From contig UQHJ01000067.1 of the NCBI GenBank assembly GCA_900540885.1, positions 1-12,558 of the forward strand: a stretch of DNA of 12,558 nt, read 5' to 3'. The notes under the pieces are model-generated. The model saw only the letters and a list, made by a program, of their open reading frames with translations, ran no database searches and was not told the DNA's origin. The position numbers were made by a program, and so were the translations under genes. The stretch is from an uncultured Prevotella sp. (GTDB taxonomy: Bacteria > Bacteroidota > Bacteroidia > Bacteroidales > Bacteroidaceae). Shown here piece by piece: positions 6,046 to 12,520 of this stretch (positions are counted from its first letter, which is position 1; every line of letters begins with the position of its first letter).

Positions 6046-8994
6046 TTACTTCTTAAACTTAATGGTACGTTTAGAAGACTTTAGAATGTAAATGCCTGAA
6101 GGCAATTGATTTTGCAGATCGTTCCACATGTGATCAGAAGCTGCCATGTTCTTTATTAAAATGCCTTTTAGGTCATATACCTTTACTTGTTCGCCCCTGC
6201 TAAAGAGTTCGTCCGCCAAAGACACCTGTGAGATGTCCGAAATCATATCCTTGTCAACGTGGATATGAGCTATTTGCCCGTTATCATCCGTTACAAAGTA
6301 TTTGTTGTAAGCTTCACAACTGGCAGTCAGTAACCATACGTCGTATTCTTTATCCTCCGACAGTGGAGTTGTAAACTTTACCTTAAATGGCGCATTTGCT
6401 TCTGCTTGGCTTGCGAAAGTAAATTCTTGTCCTTCCATGCTGATTTCATCATTCGCTTTGTCATAGATAATAGCCTTGGCGTATTCTGGATACCACAGAG
6501 CATCTTGATTAGTTCTTTTGAGTACAACCTGAAGGTGGTTGTCATCATTTTCCTTCACTACTTTTGTCGAAACTAATTGGCAGATATCATCATACGTGTT
6601 AGAGTCGTGAAGAATGTTGTAGTATGGTTTCTTCTTATGTTGCACCAATCCACCTCTTTTGATTCCATTCACTTCATATATGCTACGAAATCTGAACTTT
6701 CCTTCTAAAGGAGTAGGAAGGAGGTTTAATTCTATCTTCTTTCCAGGTGTCCAATTATAATCAATGCCTACAGGTATTTCTTCACTTGTATCAACATTCA
6801 TCATGTATACTTTTACGGTTACGGGGGCTTCTACCTTATTAGCATAGGTATACTGAGGAATTAAGTAATTGAGTTCAAAATTCCCTTTTTTACCAACAGT
6901 GATATATCCTAACCTATCACTGGCATTAAGTTCTTTATAATCCTCGCTATCATAATAAGTTGTATTAAAATCCATACTACACCAATCACTACCATCCATG
7001 ATAGGATAAGACGGACGTTCAGCTACATCTATATAAAATTCGCCATTTAGCTTAACATCATCATCATCTTCATCATCTTCATCATCTTCATAATCTTCAT
7101 TATCCAATTCAATTTTGTAACGTCCGGCAGGCATGGAGAAGCCATTCTTCTCGTTTTTAGGAACGAATTTGAATATTTCTGTAGAGGTCTGGTCGTCATA
7201 AGCAGATGTAAAGGATACCCAAGATGTACCTCCATTGTATCCTCCATAAATGGCTCCTGTTTCCATATTGCGAAAAATAAGACCGATACCGTTCGAACGT
7301 CCATGATGTGCCTTCACTGCCAAATAGAATGTTGTGCCGGCATAGATTTCACTGGCAGGAGTAATATCTTCGATAGTCAAGCCATCGACAAGATCATCAT
7401 CACCAATGCCTTGGAAAGTTACATCTGCACCATTATTCTGAATGGTTACTGTAGGAGCAAGCGCATCTGGACAAGGGCTAAGTTTATACTGAGATTGGCT
7501 ATCTTTATATGCTAAGCGAATTTGATAGACGCCATCTTTCAATCCGTCTGTATTGATTGGCCAACTATTTTGTAAACTATATCTATTGACATAGGGATAC
7601 GCAACAATATTAGCTCGATAACTACTTACAACTTTCTCAATAGAGCCTTCCTTCGCGAGCACTATAGAGAAACTTACACTGCTATCGTCATCATCATCGT
7701 TATCAGCATCATCATCTGAACCATATGAGTTGGTATACAAAAAATAATAGTTATTATATGGTTGTAATGCCATAGATACTTTTTTCACATATGGCTCTTG
7801 ACTAGGTTGAATGCCCACAATCATTTCATGATGATAATCAAAATCCTTCACAGGAGTTGGATGCAACATTGCTACATCGTAATAGCCATCGTATGCACCG
7901 CGCCACCCCCAATTACAATGTACATAATTGTCAGAATCTATGCCGTCTATAATAAAACAATGGCTCATATAGTCGTCATCATGTATGGGGAGTCCATAGT
8001 TTGGATCGTCTGCATTATCGGCTGTATAGATGATTGGACGTCCTGCCGTAAGTTCGTCTTGTATTATTTTTATCCACTTTGAGGTAGGTTGAGCGTAACG
8101 CTTTGGTGATACACCCGCCAAAGATTGACCAGGTACAAAATACCCTCTTCTTAAGTAAGTACAGTCAAAGCCATAATACTTATTGAGAGCAACATAAGGA
8201 GCACTAGCTGAGGTTTCGCCATATCCATATTCAGCCTTACTAGCCACACCACATTCCAACATCAGTTTAGCTACCGCATCAGCTTGAGCTTGTGAGTAGT
8301 TACCCGTATCGTAGGTGTCAAGCATATTGCTCCAATCATACGAAACGTTGGCATAATTGATGTTATATTCCGTTTCTGACTCGATATGAGCATAATAGAG
8401 TTCTCCCGTGCCTTTATGGTCAGAATGATAATAGTTGAGCACTTGAGCTAAGGCTACTGGCACACAACCAGCCACCGCCGTTTGCTTACCATTTGACGGA
8501 CATTTGCCGTTGAAAGGAGCACTTTGCCCCCACTGTGTCTTAATGAGGGGAGCTACAGGCTCTACGGTAGGTCCTACATAAGAGTAGGGTTTGGACGTGG
8601 CATCAGTAGCTGCGTTGTTCATAGCAGAGGCATAAGACGACAACCAAGCCTTCATGGCTTCAGGCATCTTGTCTACCTCAATTTTACCCTTATCAGAATA
8701 GCCAGCAACGGCAGTTTGGCCATTGCCCGCGCATACTACTGCAAAGCCTCCCTTATCGGCATTGAAGGCGAATATTTTACCCCCGATTTGAGACGCGTTG
8801 ACATTTTTGCCCTTTGCCTTTGCTGCATTAGGCACTTCACTCTTTACCTCCACAGTAGATAGTTTGAGCAACGCACCCTTCTTAGCTTGCAAGAATTTCT
8901 GTGCCACCAATTTGGCATCTTCCTCAGTTTGTGCAACTAAGGGAATGGCTGTCAGAAATGCTGACACCATAAAAAGATATCTGATTTTCTTCAT
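6046..8994 (-). CDS. Secreted C10 family cysteine peptidase (streptopain/interpain-like) with T9SS sorting domain
   Basis: 982 residues; a papain-like endopeptidase exported to the cell surface or medium. A signal peptide MKKIRYLFMVSAFLTAIPLVAQ is followed by a propeptide (about 23-145; GGKIFAFNADKGGFAVVCAG and PEAMKAWL are typical inhibitory Spi-type motifs). The catalytic domain (about 146-398) has IKTQWGQSAPFN, nucleophile Cys177 in AVAGCVPVALAQ, His345 in MSHCFIIDGID and NWGWRGAYDGYY (361-372), all expected for SpeB-type enzymes and intact. Beta-rich modules follow, interrupted by Asp-rich loops at about 427-437 and 634-646. The last 48 or so residues (VKVYDLKGILIK ... LPSGIYILKSSKRTIKFKK) form a type A T9SS C-terminal sorting domain. 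It resembles Prevotella interpain A, which is about 870 residues by my memory. Monocistronic. Confidence 0.95.
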   Translation of the reverse strand: MKKIRYLFMVSAFLTAIPLVAQTEEDAKLVAQKFLQAKKGALLKLSTVEVKSEVPNAAKAKGKNVNASQIGGKIFAFNADKGGFAVVCAGNGQTAVAGYSDKGKIEVDKMPEAMKAWLSSYASAMNNAATDATSKPYSYVGPTVEPVAPLIKTQWGQSAPFNGKCPSNGKQTAVAGCVPVALAQVLNYYHSDHKGTGELYYAHIESETEYNINYANVSYDWSNMLDTYDTGNYSQAQADAVAKLMLECGVASKAEYGYGETSASAPYVALNKYYGFDCTYLRRGYFVPGQSLAGVSPKRYAQPTSKWIKIIQDELTAGRPIIYTADNADDPNYGLPIHDDDYMSHCFIIDGIDSDNYVHCNWGWRGAYDGYYDVAMLHPTPVKDFDYHHEMIVGIQPSQEPYVKKVSMALQPYNNYYFLYTNSYGSDDDADNDDDDDSSVSFSIVLAKEGSIEKVVSSYRANIVAYPYVNRYSLQNSWPINTDGLKDGVYQIRLAYKDSQSQYKLSPCPDALAPTVTIQNNGADVTFQGIGDDDLVDGLTIEDITPASEIYAGTTFYLAVKAHHGRSNGIGLIFRNMETGAIYGGYNGGTSWVSFTSAYDDQTSTEIFKFVPKNEKNGFSMPAGRYKIELDNEDYEDDEDDEDDDDVKLNGEFYIDVAERPSYPIMDGSDWCSMDFNTTYYDSEDYKELNASDRLGYITVGKKGNFELNYLIPQYTYANKVEAPVTVKVYMMNVDTSEEIPVGIDYNWTPGKKIELNLLPTPLEGKFRFRSIYEVNGIKRGGLVQHKKKPYYNILHDSNTYDDICQLVSTKVVKENDDNHLQVVLKRTNQDALWYPEYAKAIIYDKANDEISMEGQEFTFASQAEANAPFKVKFTTPLSEDKEYDVWLLTASCEAYNKYFVTDDNGQIAHIHVDKDMISDISQVSLADELFSRGEQVKVYDLKGILIKNMAASDHMWNDLQNQLPSGIYILKSSKRTIKFKK
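7056..7106 (-). repeat. In-frame Asp/Glu-coding trinucleotide tract in the peptidase
   Basis: Runs of ATC/TTC triplets on the plus strand encode EDYEDDEDDEDDDD (residues about 633-646) in a loop after a beta strand. Length change by slippage would keep the frame. A second, shorter tract at 7684-7716 encodes DDDADNDDDDD (427-437). Confidence 0.85.
7684..7716 (-). repeat. Second Asp-coding tract in the peptidase
   Basis: ATC/GTC-type triplets encode SDDDADNDDDDDSS, an acidic loop just after the catalytic domain. It may bind calcium, but no canonical DxDxDG loop is present, so that is a guess. Confidence 0.75.
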
Positions 8995-9116
8995 AGAAAT
9001 GTTATTTAGGATTTGGTTTACTATAGTTTTTTCTAATGATGAACTTATCTGTTGTTATGTTATTATATTTTGTATAATATGTAAGGCTATAGGTGTATGT
9101 TTGTAGTACTACTTTG

Positions 9117-9124
9117 CAAAAGTA
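9117..9124 (-). promoter_or_regulatory. Possible -7 element for the C10 peptidase gene
   Basis: TACTTTTG on the minus strand fits TAnnTTTG. The -33 position shows no TTTG. It lies in a small inverted repeat, CTACTTT-GCA-AAAGTAG (9108-9125). A start site near 9111 would give a leader of about 115 nt. The stretch 8995-9268 otherwise holds only AT-rich sequence. Confidence 0.42.
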
Positions 9125-9268
9125 GCTTCAGTTTTTTAGGCATAAATCATCATAAATAATGATTTTAATAATTATCATGCACGGATTTTGCACTCTTTTT
9201 TGACAACTATAGTCGTTTTTGGGCAATATTTTGCAAGAAATAAGCGAAATATCGGCTTGAGAAAGCAT

Positions 9269-9317
9269 AAAAAAAACTGCTGAAAATTTAGCGAAATGCT
9301 TGATTTTCAGCAGTTTT
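9269..9317 (-). terminator. Intrinsic terminator of the tRNA-Ser/tRNA-Glu unit
   Basis: AAAACTGCTGAAAAT (9273-9287) pairs perfectly with 9303-9317. On the minus strand the stem is followed by eight T (A-run 9269-9276). It lies 8 bases past the tRNA-Glu 3' end. Confidence 0.88.
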
Positions 9318-9325
9318 ACGATTTG

Positions 9326-9397
9326 TAGCGCCTACGGGAATCGAACCCGTATACCATGCGTGAGAGGCATGTATCCTAACCATTAGATGAAAGCGCC
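9326..9397 (-). tRNA. tRNA-Glu (anticodon CTC)
   Basis: 72 nt. Acceptor GGCGCTT pairs with AGGCGCT with two wobbles (G-U at the end, U-G at the sixth pair). The anticodon loop is CTCTCAC, giving CTC for GAG codons. The T arm is ACGGG-TTCGATT-CCCGT. The discriminator is A and no CCA is encoded. It is the second gene after tRNA-Ser, with only 5 bases between. Confidence 0.95.
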
Positions 9398-9402
9398 AAG
9401 TG

Positions 9403-9490
9403 CGGAAGCTGGGGGATTCGAACCCCCGGTACGGTAAACCCGTACGTCAGTTTAGCAAACTGGTGGTTTCAGCCACTCACCCAAACTTCC
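9403..9490 (-). tRNA. tRNA-Ser (anticodon GCT)
   Basis: 88 nt with the long variable arm of serine tRNAs (GTACGG-GTTTA-CCGTAC). Acceptor GGAAGTT pairs with AGCTTCC, anticodon loop TTGCTAA reads AGC/AGU codons, and T arm GGGGG-TTCGAAT-CCCCC is perfect. The discriminator is G and no CCA is encoded. The outermost anticodon-stem pair (27-43) is a C-A mismatch; the other four pair normally, so the tRNA should still fold. Confidence 0.95.
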
Positions 9491-9525
9491 TTATACCTTA
9501 GTTGCGTTGTTTCTCAAACGCGATG

Positions 9526-9556
9526 CAAAGGTACGACTTTTTTCTAAAGTACCAAA
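9526..9556 (-). promoter_or_regulatory. Bacteroidetes-type promoter of the tRNA unit
   Basis: On the minus strand TTTG (9553-9556), then exactly 19 nt, then TACCTTTG (9526-9533). The -7 box and spacing are identical to the promoter of the small lipoprotein at 2844-2874. The tRNA-Ser 5' end lies 35 bases downstream. Confidence 0.87.
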
Positions 9557-9792
9557 CTTTTGACGCAAAAAAGTGATATTTTTCTTCATTCCTTCCACTT
9601 TCGCACGTTTCTCTATTATAACGATACTACTGCTATAAAACACATTACTCATTGATTTACAATTCATTACATTCTTATTTACGCACGAAATCACGTCCTT
9701 ATCATAAAACGAAAATATTAAACATTTTCATTCATCTTTATTACAAAAAACTTTTCTTTACAGCACCGATGCACAAACTCGCAGTTTATATA

Positions 9793-9800
9793 TAAATTTG
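9793..9800 (+). promoter_or_regulatory. -7 element directly before the hisC-like start codon
   Basis: TAAATTTG fits TAnnTTTG and ends only 4 bases before the ATG at 9805. Initiation 5 to 7 nt downstream would place the RNA start at or next to the ATG, i.e. a leaderless mRNA. No TTTG is found at the -33 position. The region 9557-9792 is AT-rich without a supported gene. Confidence 0.5.
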
Positions 9801-9804
9801 CACT

Positions 9805-10788
9805 ATGAAACTACCCGAAAATATTAAAGCACCACGTCCACGCACAAAAGCGAAACTGCATTTGGACGCTAATGAGTCACCCTTCAACGCTCCTTATAAT
9901 CGCTACCCCGACGACAATATACTTCGCACGTTGAAGCGCAACTGGGGACGACATGAACATATTCCAGAACAATGCACCTACCTCTGTGGCGACGGCACGG
10001 AAGGGGCTATCGATTTGATTATACGTGTCAACGCGTTTCCCAACCGCGACAGCGTGGTTGCAGCCGAACCGACACGACTTATATATAAGCGTCGCGCCTT
10101 GGCCAACCGCATTGAATATCGCGAAGCTGCGCTGCGCGAAACGGATTATGAACTTTCGGCCGACACCGTGCTTGACACCGTAAGCGGAACGACACGCATC
10201 ATTTTCCTTTGTTCGCCCAACTCTCCTACTGGTAACTTGTTAGACCGTCAAGAGATAGAAACGATCTTACAGCTCTTTGAAGGTATCGTCGTTGTAGACG
10301 AATCGTACATCGACTTTGCCCCTCAAGCTTCGGTGCTTGAACTCCTTAATAAGTATAAGAACCTTATCATCATTCGCTCTTTCTCTCACGCATGGTCTTT
10401 AGCTGGACTCCACCTTTCGGCCATTGTGGCTCACCCCGAAGTGATTGAAGAGATTACAAAGATCGGACTCACTCACCCAGTAAGCACCCCTGTTATCGAA
10501 CAAGCCACGCAAATGGTGAAGCACCGCTTGAACGTCGACAAATGGGCACGCCAAATCATAGACGAGCGCAACAAGGTACGCCTTGCTTTGAGCGACCTTA
10601 AGCAATGTCAACACATTTACCACTCTGACGCAAACTTCCTCTTAGTTCGCTTCACCGACAGCGCTGCTATTTACAAATACCTCTTACGCGCAGGCATTGC
10701 CACTTACCCCATTAAAGGGTGCTTGCGCATCAGCATCGGCCTACCGACCGAAAATTCTGAATTATTAGGAGCGCTTAGAAGACTATAA
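9805..10788 (+). CDS. HisC-like fold-type I aminotransferase homologue, probably catalytically altered or dead
   Basis: 327 residues, homologous along its length to histidinol-phosphate aminotransferase: LHLDANESPFN (18-28), NRYPDD (32-37), GDGTEGAIDLIIR, IIFLCSPNSPTGNLLD, VVVDESYIDFAP (162-173), VSTPV (226-230) and SDANFLLVRF, ending GCLRISIGLPTEN. Key residues differ. The PLP-binding lysine of SKAxxLAGLRxG is His195 (SFSHAWSLAGLHLS, codon CAC) and the phosphate-binding Arg is His203. The Asn of NNPTG is Ser140, and the Tyr of PTYxMY is Arg91. The C-terminal LRDx region is shortened to ATYPIKG. Asp165, Tyr168 and Arg308 are kept. The N-terminus is about 10 residues shorter than usual. No his genes adjoin. 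The frame is fully open, so it is not an obvious pseudogene. Confidence 0.88.
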   Translation: MKLPENIKAPRPRTKAKLHLDANESPFNAPYNRYPDDNILRTLKRNWGRHEHIPEQCTYLCGDGTEGAIDLIIRVNAFPNRDSVVAAEPTRLIYKRRALANRIEYREAALRETDYELSADTVLDTVSGTTRIIFLCSPNSPTGNLLDRQEIETILQLFEGIVVVDESYIDFAPQASVLELLNKYKNLIIIRSFSHAWSLAGLHLSAIVAHPEVIEEITKIGLTHPVSTPVIEQATQMVKHRLNVDKWARQIIDERNKVRLALSDLKQCQHIYHSDANFLLVRFTDSAAIYKYLLRAGIATYPIKGCLRISIGLPTENSELLGALRRL

Positions 10789-10808
10789 GCATCTAAAAAC
10801 GTCACTAT

Positions 10809-10870
10809 AACGCATCGTGTGGGTAAAATCGACAAATTGCAGTTTGTCGATTTTACCCACACGATGTGTT
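10809..10870 (+). repeat. Solo palindrome after the hisC-like gene
   Basis: A 28-bp stem (10809-10836 with 10843-10870) with one mismatch and loop TTGCAG. Arms contain CGCATCGTGTGGGTAAAATC and the centre is CAAATTGCAGTTTG. Arm and core both resemble the larger palindrome at 5736-5974 (ATCGTGTGGATAAA and ATAAATTGCAGTTTAT). It starts 20 bases after the stop codon and could serve as the 3' end of the hisC-like transcript. Confidence 0.93.
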
Positions 10871-10882
10871 ATGTTATGGAGC

Positions 10883-10937
10883 AAAAAAGATTACAAAGCG
10901 CACCTATTGTATACAACAAGTGAATGCTTTGTAATCT
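10883..10937 (-). terminator. Intrinsic terminator of the DUF4369-type lipoprotein gene
   Basis: AGATTACAAAGC (10888-10899) pairs with 10926-10937. An inner stem (CACYTRTTGTAT-type) pairs fully on the minus strand through G-U wobbles but has mismatches on the plus strand. The minus-strand RNA ends in six T (A-run 10883-10888). Confidence 0.82.
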
Positions 10938-10982
10938 TGCAATATAAATGTTTTACTAACAATTCCATTGAAGAGTCATCCT

Positions 10983-11720
10983 TTACGGAGCAGTCTGAAT
11001 AGCCATACGAGTCTGCGCTTGCCTTACGTAAGCATTGACGAAGGGATCGTTTAAGAAATGTGAGGGAGCAGAACTAACGATATGCTGTATCTGCTCAGTC
11101 ATGATTGGAGAAGGATATTGGCTACACAATAACCGGAAGAAACCTGGACCTAACACATTATTGTAATTGTCCATTACAAATTTCGTTTCAAGTTCCTCTG
11201 TTTTCTTTGCTAACTGCCGCATCTTCTTACCTACCTTGCGTTGAATCTCTAAAGGCGACTGCCCTTCACGCATCATACGTATCGTTGACTGCTGTAATTC
11301 CCACAGTTCATTGTCTAAGCGAGTACGCTTTTTAAAGAAATTGTATAATTTATCATTCAGCGGGCCACCCGATACGCGTTGTAAGGCATTATCTACTTGG
11401 ATACTCAAATTACCATTTTCAAGCACCAAAGGCATTACGCACTGATTTCCCGTATAGAGCATCGCCATGCGTGCTGAATCAACGTCACCCTCAAAACTAA
11501 ACTTTCCGTGTACCACCTTGCAAGAGTCCAGACAAACCGACAAACTCGTTTGCTGCACCGCACGATGTTCGCCACCTTTGTCTACTGACGAAACGCGTAA
11601 ATAAAGCATACGACCATCCAAACAAGCGATGTTTGAATTGCCAGCTATATTATATTGCTCAGCACACGAAGTGAATAAGAGGAGTGAGGATAATATAAGT
11701 AAAATTCTATCCATAAGCAT
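10983..11720 (-). CDS. DUF4369-type lipoprotein without a thioredoxin domain
   Basis: 245 residues from the ATG at 11720; a second ATG at 11714 is equally possible, and an in-frame TTG lies at 11741. MLMDRILLILSSLLLFTSC is a type II signal peptide with Cys19 in lipobox FTSC. A beta-rich domain follows (about 20-120: MLYLRVSSVD, KVVHGKFSFEGDVDSARMAMLY, MPLVLENGNLSIQVD, VSGGPLNDKLYNFF), matching the DUF4369 pattern seen ahead of TlpA/AhpC-type thioredoxin domains. A charged helical segment (LDNELWELQQ ... KKMRQLAKKTEELETKF) then leads to FVMDNYNNVLGPGFFRLL. The protein ends about 55 residues later, where a thioredoxin domain would normally begin; no CxxC is present. Probably anchored in the envelope and facing the periplasm. 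Function unknown. Confidence 0.8.
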   Translation of the reverse strand: MLMDRILLILSSLLLFTSCAEQYNIAGNSNIACLDGRMLYLRVSSVDKGGEHRAVQQTSLSVCLDSCKVVHGKFSFEGDVDSARMAMLYTGNQCVMPLVLENGNLSIQVDNALQRVSGGPLNDKLYNFFKKRTRLDNELWELQQSTIRMMREGQSPLEIQRKVGKKMRQLAKKTEELETKFVMDNYNNVLGPGFFRLLCSQYPSPIMTEQIQHIVSSAPSHFLNDPFVNAYVRQAQTRMAIQTAP

Positions 11721-11845
11721 TTTAGGTATGTGTACATTCAACTATAATTGAATTATCACAAAGCGCGTTAAGTGCGAAACAAGGCTCTGATAACAATCAT
11801 GTATCAAATTGCAACTATTAAGCACCTAATCACTTAAACTTTATA

Positions 11846-11878
11846 CAAAGATACAACGATAGAAACCGAAAAAACAAA
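11846..11878 (-). promoter_or_regulatory. Bacteroidetes-type promoter of the DUF4369-type gene
   Basis: On the minus strand TTTG (11875-11878), a 21-nt spacer and TATCTTTG (11846-11853) fit TTTG-N19/21-TAnnTTTG. The predicted leader is about 120 nt. Confidence 0.65.
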
Positions 11879-12033
11879 CAAAAAATAGGAACTCGATAGT
11901 TTATAAATCTTTTTTGAGATTTCACCCCTTGATTTTAGATAAAAAACGAGAATTTTTCACACTTCGCGAAACATTTTAAATCTATGTTAGAGGCTAATGC
12001 TCGCGTAAAACGAATAATGCTTAGGATAATACG

Positions 12034-12059
12034 AAGGCTCGCTTCGCGAGTCTTTTTTT
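12034..12059 (+). terminator. Orphan plus-strand terminator hairpin
   Basis: GGCTCGC-TTC-GCGAGTC (stem with one G-U pair) followed by seven T. No plus-strand gene lies between 10788 and here, so what it terminates is unclear. The region 11879-12033 shows no open frame that I can support. Confidence 0.6.
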
Positions 12060-12062
12060 AAC

Positions 12063-12090
12063 ATTAATCACCATTAATCTATCATTAATC
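12063..12090 (+). repeat. Three phased ATTAATC direct repeats
   Basis: ATTAATC occurs at 12063, 12073 and 12084, at 10 and 11 bp intervals (one helical turn). It could be a protein-binding array or chance in AT-rich DNA. Confidence 0.5.
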
Positions 12091-12122
12091 TTTTTCATTG
12101 CGAGCAAAAAAACCGTCCTCAC

Positions 12123-12345
12123 TTGGGGGAATCGCGTCCTCACCTGGGGGCGACGCGTCCCCGCGTCGGCATTTGCTTGACAAGGCTCGATGCCTTGACA
12201 AGCAAATACAATACATTTTCTTATTGCCAAGTTGGGGAATCGAGCCCTCACCTGGGGGCGACGCGTCCCCGCGTCGGCATTTGCTTGGCAAGGCTCGATG
12301 CCTTGACAAGCAAATACAATACATTTTCTCATTGCCAAGTTGGGG
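12123..12345 (+). repeat. 108-bp GC-rich tandem repeat (two copies plus start of a third)
   Basis: Copy 1 (12123-12231) and copy 2 (12232-12339) differ at only a few positions, and a third copy starts at 12340. Each unit carries hairpin CGACGCG-TCCC-CGCGTCG (12151-12168; 12259-12276) and a 16-bp stem, ATTTGCTTGACAAGGC type (12171-12207; 12279-12315), then an AT-rich linker with ACAATACATTTTC. Open frames across it are repeat-derived and not genes. Confidence 0.92.
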
Positions 12346-12367
12346 GATCGACCCCCAACTTGACAAT
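12331..12367 (+). repeat. Palindromic inversion point of the 108-bp repeat
   Basis: CAAGTTGGGGG-ATCGA-CCCCCAACTTG is a perfect 11-bp stem, extended by ATTG/CAAT beyond one mismatch. From here the array continues in inverted orientation. Confidence 0.93.
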
Positions 12368-12451
12368 ACCGACGCGGGGACGCGTCGCCCCCAGGTGAGG
12401 ACGCATCATCTTCAGGTGAGGACGCGATACCCCCAGTTCAGGTAAGGACGC
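12352..12451 (-). repeat. Inverted, internally deleted copy of the 108-bp unit with three CAGGTRAGGACGC tags
   Basis: 12370-12404 is the reverse complement of the GC part of the unit (including the CGACGCG hairpin at 12370-12387), but the long ATTTGCTTG stem is missing. CAGGTGAGGACGC recurs at 12392 and 12413, and CAGGTAAGGACGC at 12439. Confidence 0.87.
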
Positions 12452-12472
12452 CCTCCCAAAAAACTAACGCAC

Positions 12473-12515
12473 AAAAAAAAACCTCTCTCAACAAATCTGT
12501 TGAAAGAGGCTTGTA
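12473..12515 (-). terminator. rRNA operon terminator
   Basis: On the minus strand CCTCTTTCAACA and TGTTGAGAGAGG (12482-12509) pair over 12 bp with one U-G wobble and are followed by nine T (12473-12481). It lies directly after the 5S 3' end. Confidence 0.92.
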
Positions 12516-12520
12516 AAAAA

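Noticed and set aside
7047..7304. 85-residue minus-strand open frame ending in Met/Lys repeats
   Set aside because: It is an out-of-frame reading of the Asp-coding triplet tract inside the peptidase gene.
9491..9694. 67-residue minus-strand open frame
   Set aside because: It runs straight through the tRNA promoter and has no recognisable domain.
9805..10788. Treating the hisC-like gene as a pseudogene
   Set aside because: The frame is complete with a proper stop, and conserved fold motifs remain; the substitutions are at specific sites and not spread as random decay.
12123..12345. CRISPR-like repeats
   Set aside because: The two copies are near identical across the full 108 bp, so there are no variable spacers, and no cas genes are present.
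12021..12445. Four overlapping open frames on both strands (SPGGDASPRRHLL-type peptides)
   Set aside because: All arise from the GC-rich 108-bp repeats and their inverse; no initiation context or independent coding signal.
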